32,800 nt of DNA from Opitutus sp. (GCA_013821985.1 PNJQ01000042.1:1-32800), one strand, 5' to 3'. Numbered from the stretch's first letter, positions 8,170 to 16,102 are shown. Program-made: numbers and translations. Notes: generated from the letters alone by a model not told the origin.

Positions 8170-8960
8170 AACGCACACCGACGTGGCTGCTGTGGGTTTT
8201 GCCCGTGCTGTGCGGCGGACTCTTCTTTGCCCTGTGGTATGGCGTGCGGGCGTGGTCCGGATTGCAGAGTTGGATCCTGCCGACGCCGCATGAAATTCTC
8301 GCTGCGGCGTGGAAGGAGCGGCAGCGGTTGCTCGGCGCGGTGGGCAGCACGGCGGTGGGTGCCCTGGCGGGCTTCGCGCTCGCGGCCTCGCTGGGCTTCC
8401 TGATGTCGCTGCTGCTCGGGGTCTCGCGATCGCTGCGCGCCGGACTCTATCCGTGGCTGCTCGCGCTGCAGATGACACCGGTGATCGTGCTCACGCCGAT
8501 CATCGTGTTGTGGGCCGGGCCGGGCATGCCGGGCATCATTACGATCACGTGGCTGATCAGTTTTTTTCCGATCGTGGCAAACACGACGCAGGGACTGCTT
8601 TCGACCGACATGAATCACGTTGCGCTCTTCCGCATGTGCAACGCGACCCGCTGGCAGGAACTGGTGTTGCTCCGCGTGCCGGCGGCGATGCCGTTCTACC
8701 TCGCCGGTCTGCGCATCGCGGCGACGCTGGCGCCGATCGGTGCGATCTTCGGCGAATACATGGTCGGCAACGCCTCGGGGGGGACGGGCGGGCTCGGTTT
8801 TCTCGTCTATAGCTACAACACGCAGATCAAAATTCCCGCGCTGTTCGCCACGGCGTTGACCAGCTGTTTGCTGGGTTTCATTTTCGTCGCCGCCGTTTCC
8901 TGGCTTAACTGGACCGTGCTGCACAAGTGGCACGACTCGTTTGAACGCGATGATCACTGA
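8166..8960 (+). CDS. ABC importer permease (SsuC/TauC/ThiX-like)
   Basis: This 264-residue inner-membrane protein has about six hydrophobic segments (first near residues 8-28, last near 230-252) and the cytoplasmic EAA coupling loop in the stretch MCNATRWQELVLLRVPAAMP (about residues 155-175), followed by GLRIAATLAPIGAIFGEYM. This is the BPD_transp_1 fold of the sulfonate/taurine/pyrimidine-precursor group. Its ATG overlaps the ATPase stop by four bases and its stop is one base before the binding-protein start (TGACATG), so the three genes are translated as a coupled unit. Confidence 0.92.
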   Translation: MKRTPTWLLWVLPVLCGGLFFALWYGVRAWSGLQSWILPTPHEILAAAWKERQRLLGAVGSTAVGALAGFALAASLGFLMSLLLGVSRSLRAGLYPWLLALQMTPVIVLTPIIVLWAGPGMPGIITITWLISFFPIVANTTQGLLSTDMNHVALFRMCNATRWQELVLLRVPAAMPFYLAGLRIAATLAPIGAIFGEYMVGNASGGTGGLGFLVYSYNTQIKIPALFATALTSCLLGFIFVAAVSWLNWTVLHKWHDSFERDDH

Positions 8961-8961
8961 C

Positions 8962-9963
8962 ATGAAATTTTCCACGCTGCTTTTCCCCTTCGTCGCACTC
9001 GCGCTCGTTTCCGGCTGCGGAAAAAAGACGCCCCCGGGCGATGCCTCCGCCGCCGATTCGGCTGCGCTGACCAGAATCAAGTTCCAGACTGACTGGTTCC
9101 CGCAGCCGGAGCACGGGGGCTATTATCAGGCGCTCGCGAAGGGCTTTTATCGTGAGGAGGGCTTGGACGTCGAAATTCTGCCCGGTGGACCGAACGCGCA
9201 GGTGATGACCGGCGTCGCGACCGGGCGCGCGCAGATCGGCATGACGAACGGCGACGACGTCATCGTGGCCGTCTCGCGCGGCGTGCCGCTGAAAATGGTC
9301 GCGGCCGAGATGCAGCGCGACGCGCAGGGCATTCTTTATCACAAGTCGAATCCGGTGCGCGACCTGCGCGACCTGAACGGCAAGACCATCATGGCCGGTG
9401 CGGGCTCCGTTTGGATCCAGCTCGTGCAGCAGAAATACGGCATCAAGTTCAACCTGTTGCCGCTGGTCGGCGATCTCGCGCGCTTCATGAACGACGAGAA
9501 GTTCGTGCAGCAATGTTTCGTGACGAACGAGCCGTTCTTCGCCCGGCAACGCGGCGCCAAGGTCGGCGCGCTGCTCATCGCGCATCCCGGCTACGAGGCC
9601 TATCGCGTGATGTTCACGAGCGACGAGTTTCTGCGACAGCATCCGGAAGTCGTGCGGAAGTTCGTGCGCGCCAGCATTCGCGGCTGGATCGATTACCTCG
9701 GCGGCGATCCGGCGCCCGCGAACGCGCTGTTGCAGCGACGGCGCTCCGATCTGCCGGACGAGTTTTTTGCCTTCAGCATCCAGGCGATGAAAGATTACCG
9801 GCTCGTGCTCGGCGATCCGCAGCGCGGCGAAAAGATGGGTCAACTCACCCCCGCGCGGCTCGAGACGCAATTGAAGCTGCTGCGCGAGTTGCAGGTGACG
9901 GAGCGGGATTTGCGCGTCGAGGACGTGGCGACATTCGAGTTCCTGCCCGCCGACGCAAAGTGA
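8962..9963 (+). CDS. ABC importer substrate-binding lipoprotein (NMT1/ThiY-like)
   Basis: The start at 8962 places a lipoprotein signal peptide with lipobox LVSGC at the N-terminus (MKFSTLLFPFVALALVSGC); the ATG at 8941 lies inside the permease gene. The mature protein opens with IKFQTDWFPQPEHGGYYQAL and continues with AKGFYREEGLDVEILPGG and GRAQIGMTNGDDVIVA, a pattern typical of the NMT1/THI5-like family, which includes ThiY, a binder of formylaminopyrimidine for thiamine salvage, as well as sulfonate and nitrilotriacetate-type binders. Ligand identity cannot be settled from sequence. Third gene of the importer, 333 residues. The neighbouring amidase may process the imported compound (inference). 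Confidence 0.9.
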   Translation: MKFSTLLFPFVALALVSGCGKKTPPGDASAADSAALTRIKFQTDWFPQPEHGGYYQALAKGFYREEGLDVEILPGGPNAQVMTGVATGRAQIGMTNGDDVIVAVSRGVPLKMVAAEMQRDAQGILYHKSNPVRDLRDLNGKTIMAGAGSVWIQLVQQKYGIKFNLLPLVGDLARFMNDEKFVQQCFVTNEPFFARQRGAKVGALLIAHPGYEAYRVMFTSDEFLRQHPEVVRKFVRASIRGWIDYLGGDPAPANALLQRRRSDLPDEFFAFSIQAMKDYRLVLGDPQRGEKMGQLTPARLETQLKLLRELQVTERDLRVEDVATFEFLPADAK

Positions 9964-10045
9964 GACGAGCCGGGTGGGTGGGTGTTTTGTCGCGAATCCC
10001 CGGCTTGTCATCCGCTCGCGGGTTTGTTCGCCTGCGCTTCCTCTC

Positions 10046-10747
10046 ATGAACGCTCCCCTGGTTCGACTCCCGCTTGTCCTTGCCCTGTTCGCCCTCGCCG
10101 GTTGCGGCGACAAGAAGGACGCCGCCAAATCGGCCAAGGGCCTGGAGTCCCCCGAGCAACGCGCGAGCTACGGCGTCGGCTACAGCATCGGCCAGAATCT
10201 CTCGCGGCAACCGGGCCTGAAAATCGACCAAACGGCATTCGCCGCTGGCGTCGAGGATGCGCTTGCTGGCGCGAAGGTGCGCATCGACGAGAAGCTGATC
10301 CAGACCGCGATCGAAGAGGTGCAGCGCAAGGCCGCGGCGGAAATGGAAGCGGCGGGTAAAGTGAATCTCCAAGCGGCGAACGAATTTCTGGCGAAAAACA
10401 AGACGCGCTCGGGCGTGAAGACCACGGCGTCCGGTCTGCAATACGAAGTGATGCGCAAGGGATTTGGCACCGCGAAACCGAAGGCAACGGACAAGGTGAA
10501 GGTGCATTACCATGGCACGCTGATTGACGGCACGGTGTTCGACAGCTCGGTGCAACGCGGCCAGCCGCTCGACATTGCCCTGAATCAAGTGGTTCCGGGT
10601 TGGACCGAGGCGCTCCAACTCATGACGGCGGGCGACAAGTTCAAGCTCTTCGTCCCACCGGCGCTCGCTTACGGTCCGCGTGCGGCGGGCAAGATTCCGC
10701 CGAATTCGGCGCTGATCTTCGAAGTCGAGTTGATCGGGATCAACTGA
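10046..10747 (+). CDS. FKBP-type peptidyl-prolyl cis-trans isomerase, lipoprotein (Mip/FkpA-like)
   Basis: The 233-residue protein begins with a lipoprotein signal (LPLVLALFALAGC), then an N-terminal helical dimerisation domain (about 35-125, opening SPEQRASYGVGYSIGQNL) and a C-terminal FKBP domain (about 140-233) with KVKVHYHGTLIDGTVFDSS, VVPGWTEALQLM, FVPPALAYG and a final LIFEVELIGI strand. This architecture is that of Mip, FkpA and FklB, folding helpers that isomerise X-Pro bonds in the periplasm. The start at 10046 is chosen for the signal peptide; the frame is open back to 9974. It is separated from the importer by 82 bases and converges on argA. Confidence 0.94.
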   Translation: MNAPLVRLPLVLALFALAGCGDKKDAAKSAKGLESPEQRASYGVGYSIGQNLSRQPGLKIDQTAFAAGVEDALAGAKVRIDEKLIQTAIEEVQRKAAAEMEAAGKVNLQAANEFLAKNKTRSGVKTTASGLQYEVMRKGFGTAKPKATDKVKVHYHGTLIDGTVFDSSVQRGQPLDIALNQVVPGWTEALQLMTAGDKFKLFVPPALAYGPRAAGKIPPNSALIFEVELIGIN

Positions 10748-10922
10748 GCGCGGCAGCGAAACACGGCCGGTGCCGGGAAGGTGATCGCCATTGTCCCGGC
10801 GCCGACGCAAACGCGTTGAGAAAACGCGTTCGCGCCTCGTTGCGCGAGAGTCCTCGGCGTCGTCGGGACGCGGAGCCCCGCCGCTTGTGCGCCGAGTGTG
10901 GGCGGGCTTCCGCCGTCCCCGC

Positions 10923-12224
10923 TCACGCGAGCTGCTTGACCAGCACCTTCGAGTTGCGGCCGCTCTCGTCGTAACTCCTGAGCCGCGCCTCGGGCAATGC
11001 TTCCTTATCCGTCTCGGCGAAACCGCACACGGACGTGAAGAACGAAAACGCCTGAGTCGAGAGCGCGAGCACGGTCGTGGCGCCGCGGTCCTTCGCGACC
11101 TTGCAGCCGTAATCGACCATCTTCTTGCCGATGCCGCGGTGGTGGTAGAACGGCATGACGTAAAGCGAGCCGACCTCCGCGAGACCGGGCTTGTCGGCGA
11201 AAAAATTCACCGAGACGCAGGCGATGATGTTCTCGTCGATTTCGAACACGTAGAAGTTTTCGATGTTTTTTTCGATCGCCTGCTGCGTGCGGTAGAGGAG
11301 TTCCTCGCGCTTCACCGCCGAGCGGGTCAGGTTGTAGATCGCGCGGACATCGCGCTTCGTGGCCTGGCGGATCTGCTGGTATTCGTTGCCGTGGATCAGC
11401 GTGCCAACGCCTTCGTTGGAAAAAATTTCGGTGAGCAGACCGTCGATCATGCGGCCGTCGAGCAGGTGGACGCGTGGCGTGCCGCTCTCGATTGCCTTGA
11501 CCGCATGCGCGGCCTTCGAACGCATCGGCTCATTGATCGAGTCGGGCTTGTTCGCGATCACGTCGCGCAGCAGGTCAACGTTGATCTGCTGTTGAAATTT
11601 CCCCGCGATTTCGAGGCCCGGGTTGGGCGTGAAGAAAATGATTTTCGTCGCGTGCAACGCCTCGGCAAGTTCCGCCGCGAGCAGGTCGGAGTTGACGCGC
11701 AATGGCCGGCCATCGCGATCGAACGCGATCGGGTTCACCACCGGCACGACTCCGGAGGCGATGAGCTGGAGGAGGAACTCCTTGTCCACGCGGTCCACGC
11801 GTCCCGTAAATTGATGATCGACGCCGCGAAGGATGCCGAAGGGGGCGGAGCGCACGGCGTTTGTCAGGGCGGCCTTGAGATTGTTCTGCGTCAGGTCCTC
11901 GAGCACGAGATGCGTCACGCGACCGGCGGCGCGGATCGCGAGATCGAGGGTCGCGGCGTCGGTGACGCCGGTGCCGATGGAATCCGTGATCGGCACTTTC
12001 CGGAGAACGGAGAGTTCCTCGATCTGCCGGCCGATGCCGTGGACGATCACGACCTTGATGCCGAGCGAGCGGAGGACGGCGACGTCGAGGAGAATGTTGC
12101 CGAAGTTTTCGTCGGATACGATGGCGCCATCGATCGCCAGGATGAAAATCTGGTCGTGATAGCGCGGCACGTATTTCAGGATGCCGCGGAGATCGGTGGG
12201 CTTGATGTCAGCGCCGTTGGACAT
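10923..12224 (-). CDS. argA: Amino-acid N-acetyltransferase (N-acetylglutamate synthase), ArgA type
   Basis: ArgA makes N-acetylglutamate from glutamate and acetyl-CoA, the first step of arginine synthesis. The 433-residue protein combines an amino acid kinase-like domain (about 20-275: KVVIVHGIGRQIEEL, then VNSDLLAAELAEAL) with a C-terminal GNAT domain (about 290-433) whose acetyl-CoA loop is YHHRGIGKKMV and which ends in AFSFFTSVCGF. Length and order match E. coli ArgA (443), where the kinase-like domain is a regulatory site for arginine feedback. The start at 12224 (MSNGADIKPTDLRGILKYVP) is preferred to the ATG at 12266. It lies 63 bases after the unknown gene 12288-12911 and may be co-transcribed with it. 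Confidence 0.94.
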   Translation of the reverse strand: MSNGADIKPTDLRGILKYVPRYHDQIFILAIDGAIVSDENFGNILLDVAVLRSLGIKVVIVHGIGRQIEELSVLRKVPITDSIGTGVTDAATLDLAIRAAGRVTHLVLEDLTQNNLKAALTNAVRSAPFGILRGVDHQFTGRVDRVDKEFLLQLIASGVVPVVNPIAFDRDGRPLRVNSDLLAAELAEALHATKIIFFTPNPGLEIAGKFQQQINVDLLRDVIANKPDSINEPMRSKAAHAVKAIESGTPRVHLLDGRMIDGLLTEIFSNEGVGTLIHGNEYQQIRQATKRDVRAIYNLTRSAVKREELLYRTQQAIEKNIENFYVFEIDENIIACVSVNFFADKPGLAEVGSLYVMPFYHHRGIGKKMVDYGCKVAKDRGATTVLALSTQAFSFFTSVCGFAETDKEALPEARLRSYDESGRNSKVLVKQLA

Positions 12225-12287
12225 TGTTGGGACGGTTTTAATCGGGCATCGCGCCGCGCCCGTCAATCGGGATGTGGGGCCAGCGGG

Positions 12288-12911
12288 TCAGCGCACGAGC
12301 ATCGTCCATTGGAGCGCAGGTCCGTTGGCGGCTAGGCGCACGGTGTAGCGGCCGGGCGGGAGGCGGTCCGTCGGCATGAGCGCACAATAATCGGCGTCTT
12401 TCCAGCGGCTGAGCAGATTGTTGCCCGGTAGTTTTTCGAGCGTGGGCACCAGCACGATTTCCTGATCGCGGAGCAGGGCTTCGACGCGGCCGAGTTGCAG
12501 GCGTTGGTCGGCGAGGCTGGCGGTGAAGTGGATCGGATACACGGTGCCGCGCACGACGCTTTCGGGAGCGCTTACGCGGTCGATCGACGCGAGCAGCACC
12601 GGTTTTTCCGCAAACGAAGCGTCAAGTTCGGCGCCGAGTCCGAGACCGGCGCGCGCCGTCGAGGCCGTGAGGGAGATGCCGGGCTTTTCGAGCGGTCGCG
12701 TGATCTCGACGGGAAGCTTTTGCCAGCCGGCCTGCAGCAGGCGCGCCGTGGTCGCCCGCTTGTTCATGTCCTCGTAAGGTTTGAACGCGGGCCCCTTTTT
12801 CCGGTAATAGAGGTTCACCACCGTGTAGCCGACGACGAACAGCGCGATGGTGAACACGACCCACTTCATGGGCCAGGGCTTCGGGGTCGGGAGCTTCGCG
12901 CGCGCACTCAT
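12288..12911 (-). CDS. Membrane-anchored protein of unknown function
   Basis: A 207-residue protein with one transmembrane segment near residues 15-34 (WVVFTIALFVVGYTVVNLYY) after a short Pro/Lys-rich cytoplasmic tail, followed by RKKGPAF and an extracytoplasmic domain. That domain looks beta-rich (TVYPIHFTASL, EIVLVPTLEKLPG, PGRYTVRLAANG), suggesting an immunoglobulin-like or FixH-like fold; I cannot assign a family. It precedes argA on the same strand by 63 bases, but nothing in the sequence ties the two functionally. A 7-bp perfect stem at 12954-12973 lies about 43 bases upstream of its start. Confidence 0.7.
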   Translation of the reverse strand: MSARAKLPTPKPWPMKWVVFTIALFVVGYTVVNLYYRKKGPAFKPYEDMNKRATTARLLQAGWQKLPVEITRPLEKPGISLTASTARAGLGLGAELDASFAEKPVLLASIDRVSAPESVVRGTVYPIHFTASLADQRLQLGRVEALLRDQEIVLVPTLEKLPGNNLLSRWKDADYCALMPTDRLPPGRYTVRLAANGPALQWTMLVR

Positions 12912-13042
12912 TCAGCGCGGAGCAAAGTGCGCGGCGGGCTGCGGGACAAGCGGGATTGCGGGTGATCGCAATCGGCGCGTCGGTGGATGGTAGGTGTGGT
13001 TGCGACGGGCGCGTCGGAAACGCGCTGCACGGAATCCGCGGT

Positions 13043-13108
13043 GGTGGGAGGGGCTTTATGCCCCGACGGTTCGGTCGCGCAACGTTGGGGCGCAAAGCCC
13101 CTCCCACC
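13043..13108. repeat. Inverted repeat, GGTGGGAGGGGCTTT family
   Basis: Arms 13043-13064 and 13087-13108 pair over 22 positions with two mismatches; the outer 15 bases (GGTGGGAGGGGCTTT) are perfect. The loop is 22 bases. It stands in the intergenic region upstream of proS, next to a second, unrelated inverted repeat. The form, a GC-rich palindrome with a GGGGCTTT-AAAGCCCC core, is like REP elements seen scattered between genes in several phyla. Confidence 0.85.
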
Positions 13109-13127
13109 AGAATCGCCGCCGGGATGT

Positions 13128-13180
13128 AGCGCAGGCTTCCAGCCTGCTCGTATTGCGGGAGCAGGCTGGAAGCCTGCGCT
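13128..13180. repeat. Perfect 22-bp inverted repeat (GCAGGCTTCCAGCCTGC family)
   Basis: Arms 13128-13149 and 13159-13180 are perfect reverse complements over 22 bases with a nine-base loop. Each arm contains an internal near-palindrome (GCAGGCT-TCC-AGCCTGC), the same nested design as the repeat at 6025-6104, although the sequence differs. It lies 72 bases before the proS start codon, so a folded transcript could influence proS expression if the promoter is upstream of it. No T-run follows. Confidence 0.88.
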
Positions 13181-13252
13181 CCTGCGGGCGACGCGCTTGA
13201 CCGCAAAAACCATTGCGCGAGGGCGGGGGAGTTGTTCTGTTGCCAGACTCAC

Positions 13253-15007
13253 ATGAAAAAGTGGTCGCAGACGTTCATCCCCACGCTCAAGGAGAGTCCG
13301 GCCGACGCCGAAATCGCCTCGCATAAACTCATGTTGCGCGCCGGTCTCGTGCGCAAACTGGGTGCCGGCTTCTATACTTACATGCCGATGGGGCTGCGCG
13401 TGCTGCACAAGATCATGGCGATCTGCCGCGAGGAGATGGATCGCGAGGGCGGCATCGAACTCGCGATGCCGCACATCCATCCGGTGGAAAACTGGCAGGA
13501 TGGTCCGCGCTGGGCCGCGGCCCGTGAAATCATGTATCGCGTCGATCACGCCGGCGCGGGCAAGGGCCGCGCGAAGGAACCGGAATACGTCCTCGGGCCC
13601 ACGCACGAGGAAGTGATCACGCCGCTCGTGAAGACGGAAATCACGAGCTACCGCGACCTCCCGAAAAACTTCTACCAGATCACGCACAAATTCCGGAACG
13701 AGATCCGTCCGCGCTACGGCCTGATGCGCGCGCGCGAGTTCATCATGAAGGACGCCTACAGCTTCGACGCGACGGATGACGGCGCGATCGAGAGCTACAA
13801 CAAGATGAAGCGTGCCTACACGGCTTTCTTCACGCGTTGCGGGCTGAAGACGATTCCGGTCGAAGCGGACACCGGCGTGATGGGCGGCAGCTTTTCCCAC
13901 GAGTTCATGGTGCCCGCGCCGGTCGGCGATGATGACATTGTCTATTCGGACGCCGGTTACTCCGCGAATCGCGAGAAGGCCACGAGCGGCATCGTGCCGT
14001 CGGACCTGGCTGATGCGGCACCGATCGGCGCAGTCGAGGAATTCGCCACGCCCGGCATCGTGACGATCGCCGCGCTGGAAGCCGCGCCCTACGGCGTCGC
14101 GGCGGACAAACAATTCAAGACGCTCGTCTTCATGGGCGACGGGAAACCGTTCCTCGTGATCGTGCGTGGCTGTGACGACGTCGAGGAAGCGAAGCTCGGC
14201 TCGCTGGGTTTCCAGCTCTGGCGACCCGCGACGCCCGAGGAAATCGAACCCATCATGGGCGCGAAGCCGGGTTCGCTCGGCACGGTCAAAGGCACGATCA
14301 AGAATCCCGACGCACTGGCAGGCATCTTCGCTGACCACGCGATTCGCCTCGTCGGCAACGGCACGACCGGAGCGAACAAGGACGGTTTCCACCTGCGCCA
14401 CGTCAACGTTGCGCGCGATCTCGCGATCACGAAGTTCGGCGATTTCCGCCGCGTGCGCGAAGGCGAGCCGTGCCCGAAGTCCGGCCAACCGCTGAAGATC
14501 GTGCGCGCGATCGAAGTCGGCCACGTTTTCAAGCTTGGCACGAAATACTCCGAAAAGTTCGGCGCGGTTTATACCGACGACAAGAAGCAGTCGCACCCGA
14601 TGGTGATGGGCTGCTACGGCATCGGCATCAGCCGCACGCTGCAGGCGATCGTGGAGCAATCGAACGACGCCGACGGCATCCTCTGGCCGTGGAGCGTTGC
14701 GCCTTGGCAGGTCATTGTCGTGAATCTCGACCCGCAGGACGCGGGCGCGTCCGACGTCGCGCAAAAACTGGCGGCGGCGGCCGAAGCCGCCGGTGCCGAT
14801 GTGCTGCTCGACGACCGCGCGGAGCGTCCGGGCGTGAAGTTCAAGGACGCCGACCTCATCGGCATTCCGCTGCGTCTCACCGTGGGCGGCAAAGGTCTCA
14901 AGGAAGGCATCATCGAGCTGAAGTGGCGCGCCCAAAAGGAAGTGCGCAAGATTCCGCTCGCCGACGCCGAGCGGGAAATCGCCGGTGCCGTGCGTTCGCA
15001 GATTTGA
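13253..15007 (+). CDS. proS: Prolyl-tRNA synthetase, bacterial type with editing domain
   Basis: ProS charges tRNA-Pro with proline. The 584-residue class II synthetase shows motif 1 within the segment MGLRVLHKIMAICREEMDRE, the proline site VLGPTHEEVITPL, motif 2 FRNEIRPRYGLMRAREFIMKD, motif 3 GCYGIGISRTLQAIVEQ and a C-terminal anticodon-binding domain from about residue 475. Between motifs 2 and 3 (about 224-400) lies the INS insertion that hydrolyses mischarged Ala-tRNA-Pro, including FKTLVFMGDGKPFLVIVRG. The start at 13253 (MKKWSQTFIPTLKESP) matches the family; the ATG at 13232 adds seven unlikely residues. The gene stands alone, with clpS beginning just after its stop. Confidence 0.97.
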   Translation: MKKWSQTFIPTLKESPADAEIASHKLMLRAGLVRKLGAGFYTYMPMGLRVLHKIMAICREEMDREGGIELAMPHIHPVENWQDGPRWAAAREIMYRVDHAGAGKGRAKEPEYVLGPTHEEVITPLVKTEITSYRDLPKNFYQITHKFRNEIRPRYGLMRAREFIMKDAYSFDATDDGAIESYNKMKRAYTAFFTRCGLKTIPVEADTGVMGGSFSHEFMVPAPVGDDDIVYSDAGYSANREKATSGIVPSDLADAAPIGAVEEFATPGIVTIAALEAAPYGVAADKQFKTLVFMGDGKPFLVIVRGCDDVEEAKLGSLGFQLWRPATPEEIEPIMGAKPGSLGTVKGTIKNPDALAGIFADHAIRLVGNGTTGANKDGFHLRHVNVARDLAITKFGDFRRVREGEPCPKSGQPLKIVRAIEVGHVFKLGTKYSEKFGAVYTDDKKQSHPMVMGCYGIGISRTLQAIVEQSNDADGILWPWSVAPWQVIVVNLDPQDAGASDVAQKLAAAAEAAGADVLLDDRAERPGVKFKDADLIGIPLRLTVGGKGLKEGIIELKWRAQKEVRKIPLADAEREIAGAVRSQI

Positions 15008-15029
15008 CCCGCCCTCGCGTCACATCGCA

Positions 15030-15365
15030 GTGGAAAACGCGCCGCAGCTGACTAGTTTCGGGCCAGTGGCCGAAGCGAATCCGTTTCATTCCCCGTCCCA
15101 GGCGACTGCGACCGAAACGCAGCCCGCGGACTTCTGGCATGTGGTCGTGTTGAACGACCCCGTGAACCTCATGTCGTATGTCGTGATGGTCTTCAAAAAG
15201 GTGTTCGGCTTTGACGAGACCCGCGCCCGCAAGCACATGCTCGAAGTGCACGAAAAGGGCCGCTCGGTCGTCTGGAGCGGCGGGCGGGAGCAGGCCGAGG
15301 CTTACGTGTTCACCCTGCAGCAATGGCATCTCACGGCCGTGCTCGAATCGCATGAAGCGCGTTGA
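15030..15365 (+). CDS. clpS: ATP-dependent Clp protease adaptor ClpS
   Basis: ClpS delivers N-end-rule substrates to the N-domain of ClpA or ClpC. The conserved core is clear: FWHVVVLNDPVNLMSYVVMV, then FKKVFGFDETRARKHMLEVH, EKGRSVVWSG and AEAYVFTLQQWHLTAVLE. The NDP motif and the His in MLEVHEKG belong to the pocket that recognises bulky N-terminal residues. The start is uncertain: an ATG at 14985 lies inside proS, and GTG codons occur at 15030 and 15066; I chose 15030 as the first one after the proS stop. The N-terminal 35 residues are poorly conserved in any case. No clpA or clpC is in the window. It overlaps the following gene by 14 bases. Confidence 0.9.
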   Translation: MENAPQLTSFGPVAEANPFHSPSQATATETQPADFWHVVVLNDPVNLMSYVVMVFKKVFGFDETRARKHMLEVHEKGRSVVWSGGREQAEAYVFTLQQWHLTAVLESHEAR

Positions 15366-15810
15366 GGTGAAGCTCAACCTCGACGCCGTCGCGCCGCTGC
15401 TCGACGTGATTAAAGGCGCCGCCGACAAACTCGAGCCCCGCCTCGCGATCGAGCCCCAGGTGCCGGAGCACGACGCCGAGTTCGCCGACGAGTGGAAACG
15501 CGAACTGCTCGCGGCGCAGAAGACCGACCTCGGCGTGATGCTCGGTTTGTTCGGCAGCGAGTTTTTCTCCGACGGCGTCATCGCGCTCGATCCGACGAAT
15601 TCCGAGGCGATCCTCCGCGCTTCGGCGGCGATCCGGCTGAAGTTGCGCGAGCTGCATCTGAAAGAGTTCGAAGACGAAAACCTCGAAGCCGGCGAAATCG
15701 ATTTGGATGAACTCCCCGAAGTGCAACAGCGGGCGTTCGCGGCGTATGTTTTTCTCGCTACGCTGCAGGAAGTCATCGTCCAGCACCTCGATCCCACGGT
15801 GTTGGAGTAG
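15352..15810 (+). CDS. DUF2017-like protein, partner gene of clpS
   Basis: A 152-residue, strongly acidic, helical soluble protein (for example LHLKEFEDENLEAGEIDLDE and AFAAYVFLATLQEVIVQHLD). The ATG at 15352 overlaps the end of clpS by 14 bases, which implies translational coupling. In Actinobacteria clpS is routinely followed by a DUF2017 gene of unknown function, and this protein's size, helical make-up and position agree with that family; the call is therefore largely by context. The frame is open upstream but that part is antisense-like noise over clpS. No signal peptide or membrane helix. Confidence 0.6.
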   Translation: MKRVEVKLNLDAVAPLLDVIKGAADKLEPRLAIEPQVPEHDAEFADEWKRELLAAQKTDLGVMLGLFGSEFFSDGVIALDPTNSEAILRASAAIRLKLRELHLKEFEDENLEAGEIDLDELPEVQQRAFAAYVFLATLQEVIVQHLDPTVLE

Positions 15811-15870
15811 GGCGGGGTTACGGCCGGTTTCAGCCCGTCCCACAGAACTGAATTTTCACCCCCACACGCG

Positions 15871-15956
15871 TGTCATCCTGAGCGAAGCGAAGGATCCATG
15901 TGCTCGGGCGCGATGCAGGATTCGCACGTGGATTCTTCGCTTCGCTCAGAATGACA
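15871..15956. repeat. Inverted repeat, GTCATCCTGAGCGAAGCGAA family
   Basis: Arms 15871-15902 and 15925-15956 are reverse complements at 29 of 32 positions around a 22-base loop. The core, GTCATcCTGAGCGAAGCGAA followed by GGATCCA, is a sequence I recognise as a dispersed intergenic element in many unrelated bacterial genomes. It lies 61 bases after the DUF2017-like gene and about 120 bases before the promoter of the predicted 6S RNA. A short degenerate half copy (TGTCATGCTGAG) is present at 5023-5034 between mazG and xerC. Confidence 0.85.
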
Positions 15957-16074
15957 GGATGCGCTGAAGCCGGTCCGACTTCCCGCACGGATGCCTCGCC
16001 AGGTGGCGACCAAGCCTCAAGGACCAACGTTTCACGGCGTGGAATCTTCGCAGCGTATTCCTTCAAGTCCACGT

Positions 16075-16102
16075 TTGACGGAGCAGGGCGGAGGACTACG
16101 GT
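16075..16102 (+). promoter_or_regulatory. Sigma70-type promoter of the predicted 6S RNA
   Basis: A -35 box TTGACG at 16075-16080 and a -10-like box TACGGT at 16097-16102 are separated by 16 bases. They predict a transcription start at about 16109-16112, which is where the base-paired 5' end of the predicted 6S RNA begins. The agreement between promoter and independent RNA folding is the main support; the -10 box is only a partial match to TATAAT. Confidence 0.55.

Larger units (their letters stand above)
12912..13252. other. Gene-free region with palindromes between the 207-residue membrane protein gene and proS
   Basis: This 341-base divergent intergenic region has no plausible protein gene. 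It contains a small perfect hairpin (GATTGCG at 12954-12960 with CGCAATC at 12967-12973, six-base loop) and two larger inverted repeats at 13043-13108 and 13128-13180, which are described separately. The promoters of both flanking genes must lie here; I could not pick a convincing -35/-10 pair for either. No T-box features were seen upstream of proS. Confidence 0.6.

Noticed and set aside
10810-10830. Two copies of AACGCGTT as an intrinsic terminator between the FKBP gene and argA
   Set aside because: The stem is short (six pairs), and no T-run follows on either strand; it may be chance in GC-rich DNA.
10791-12335. Open frame of 514 codons antisense to argA
   Set aside because: argA has both kinase-like and GNAT motifs on the minus strand.
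12908-14935. Open frame of 675 codons antisense to proS
   Set aside because: proS shows every synthetase motif on the plus strand; the antisense product is Arg/Asp/Val-rich noise.
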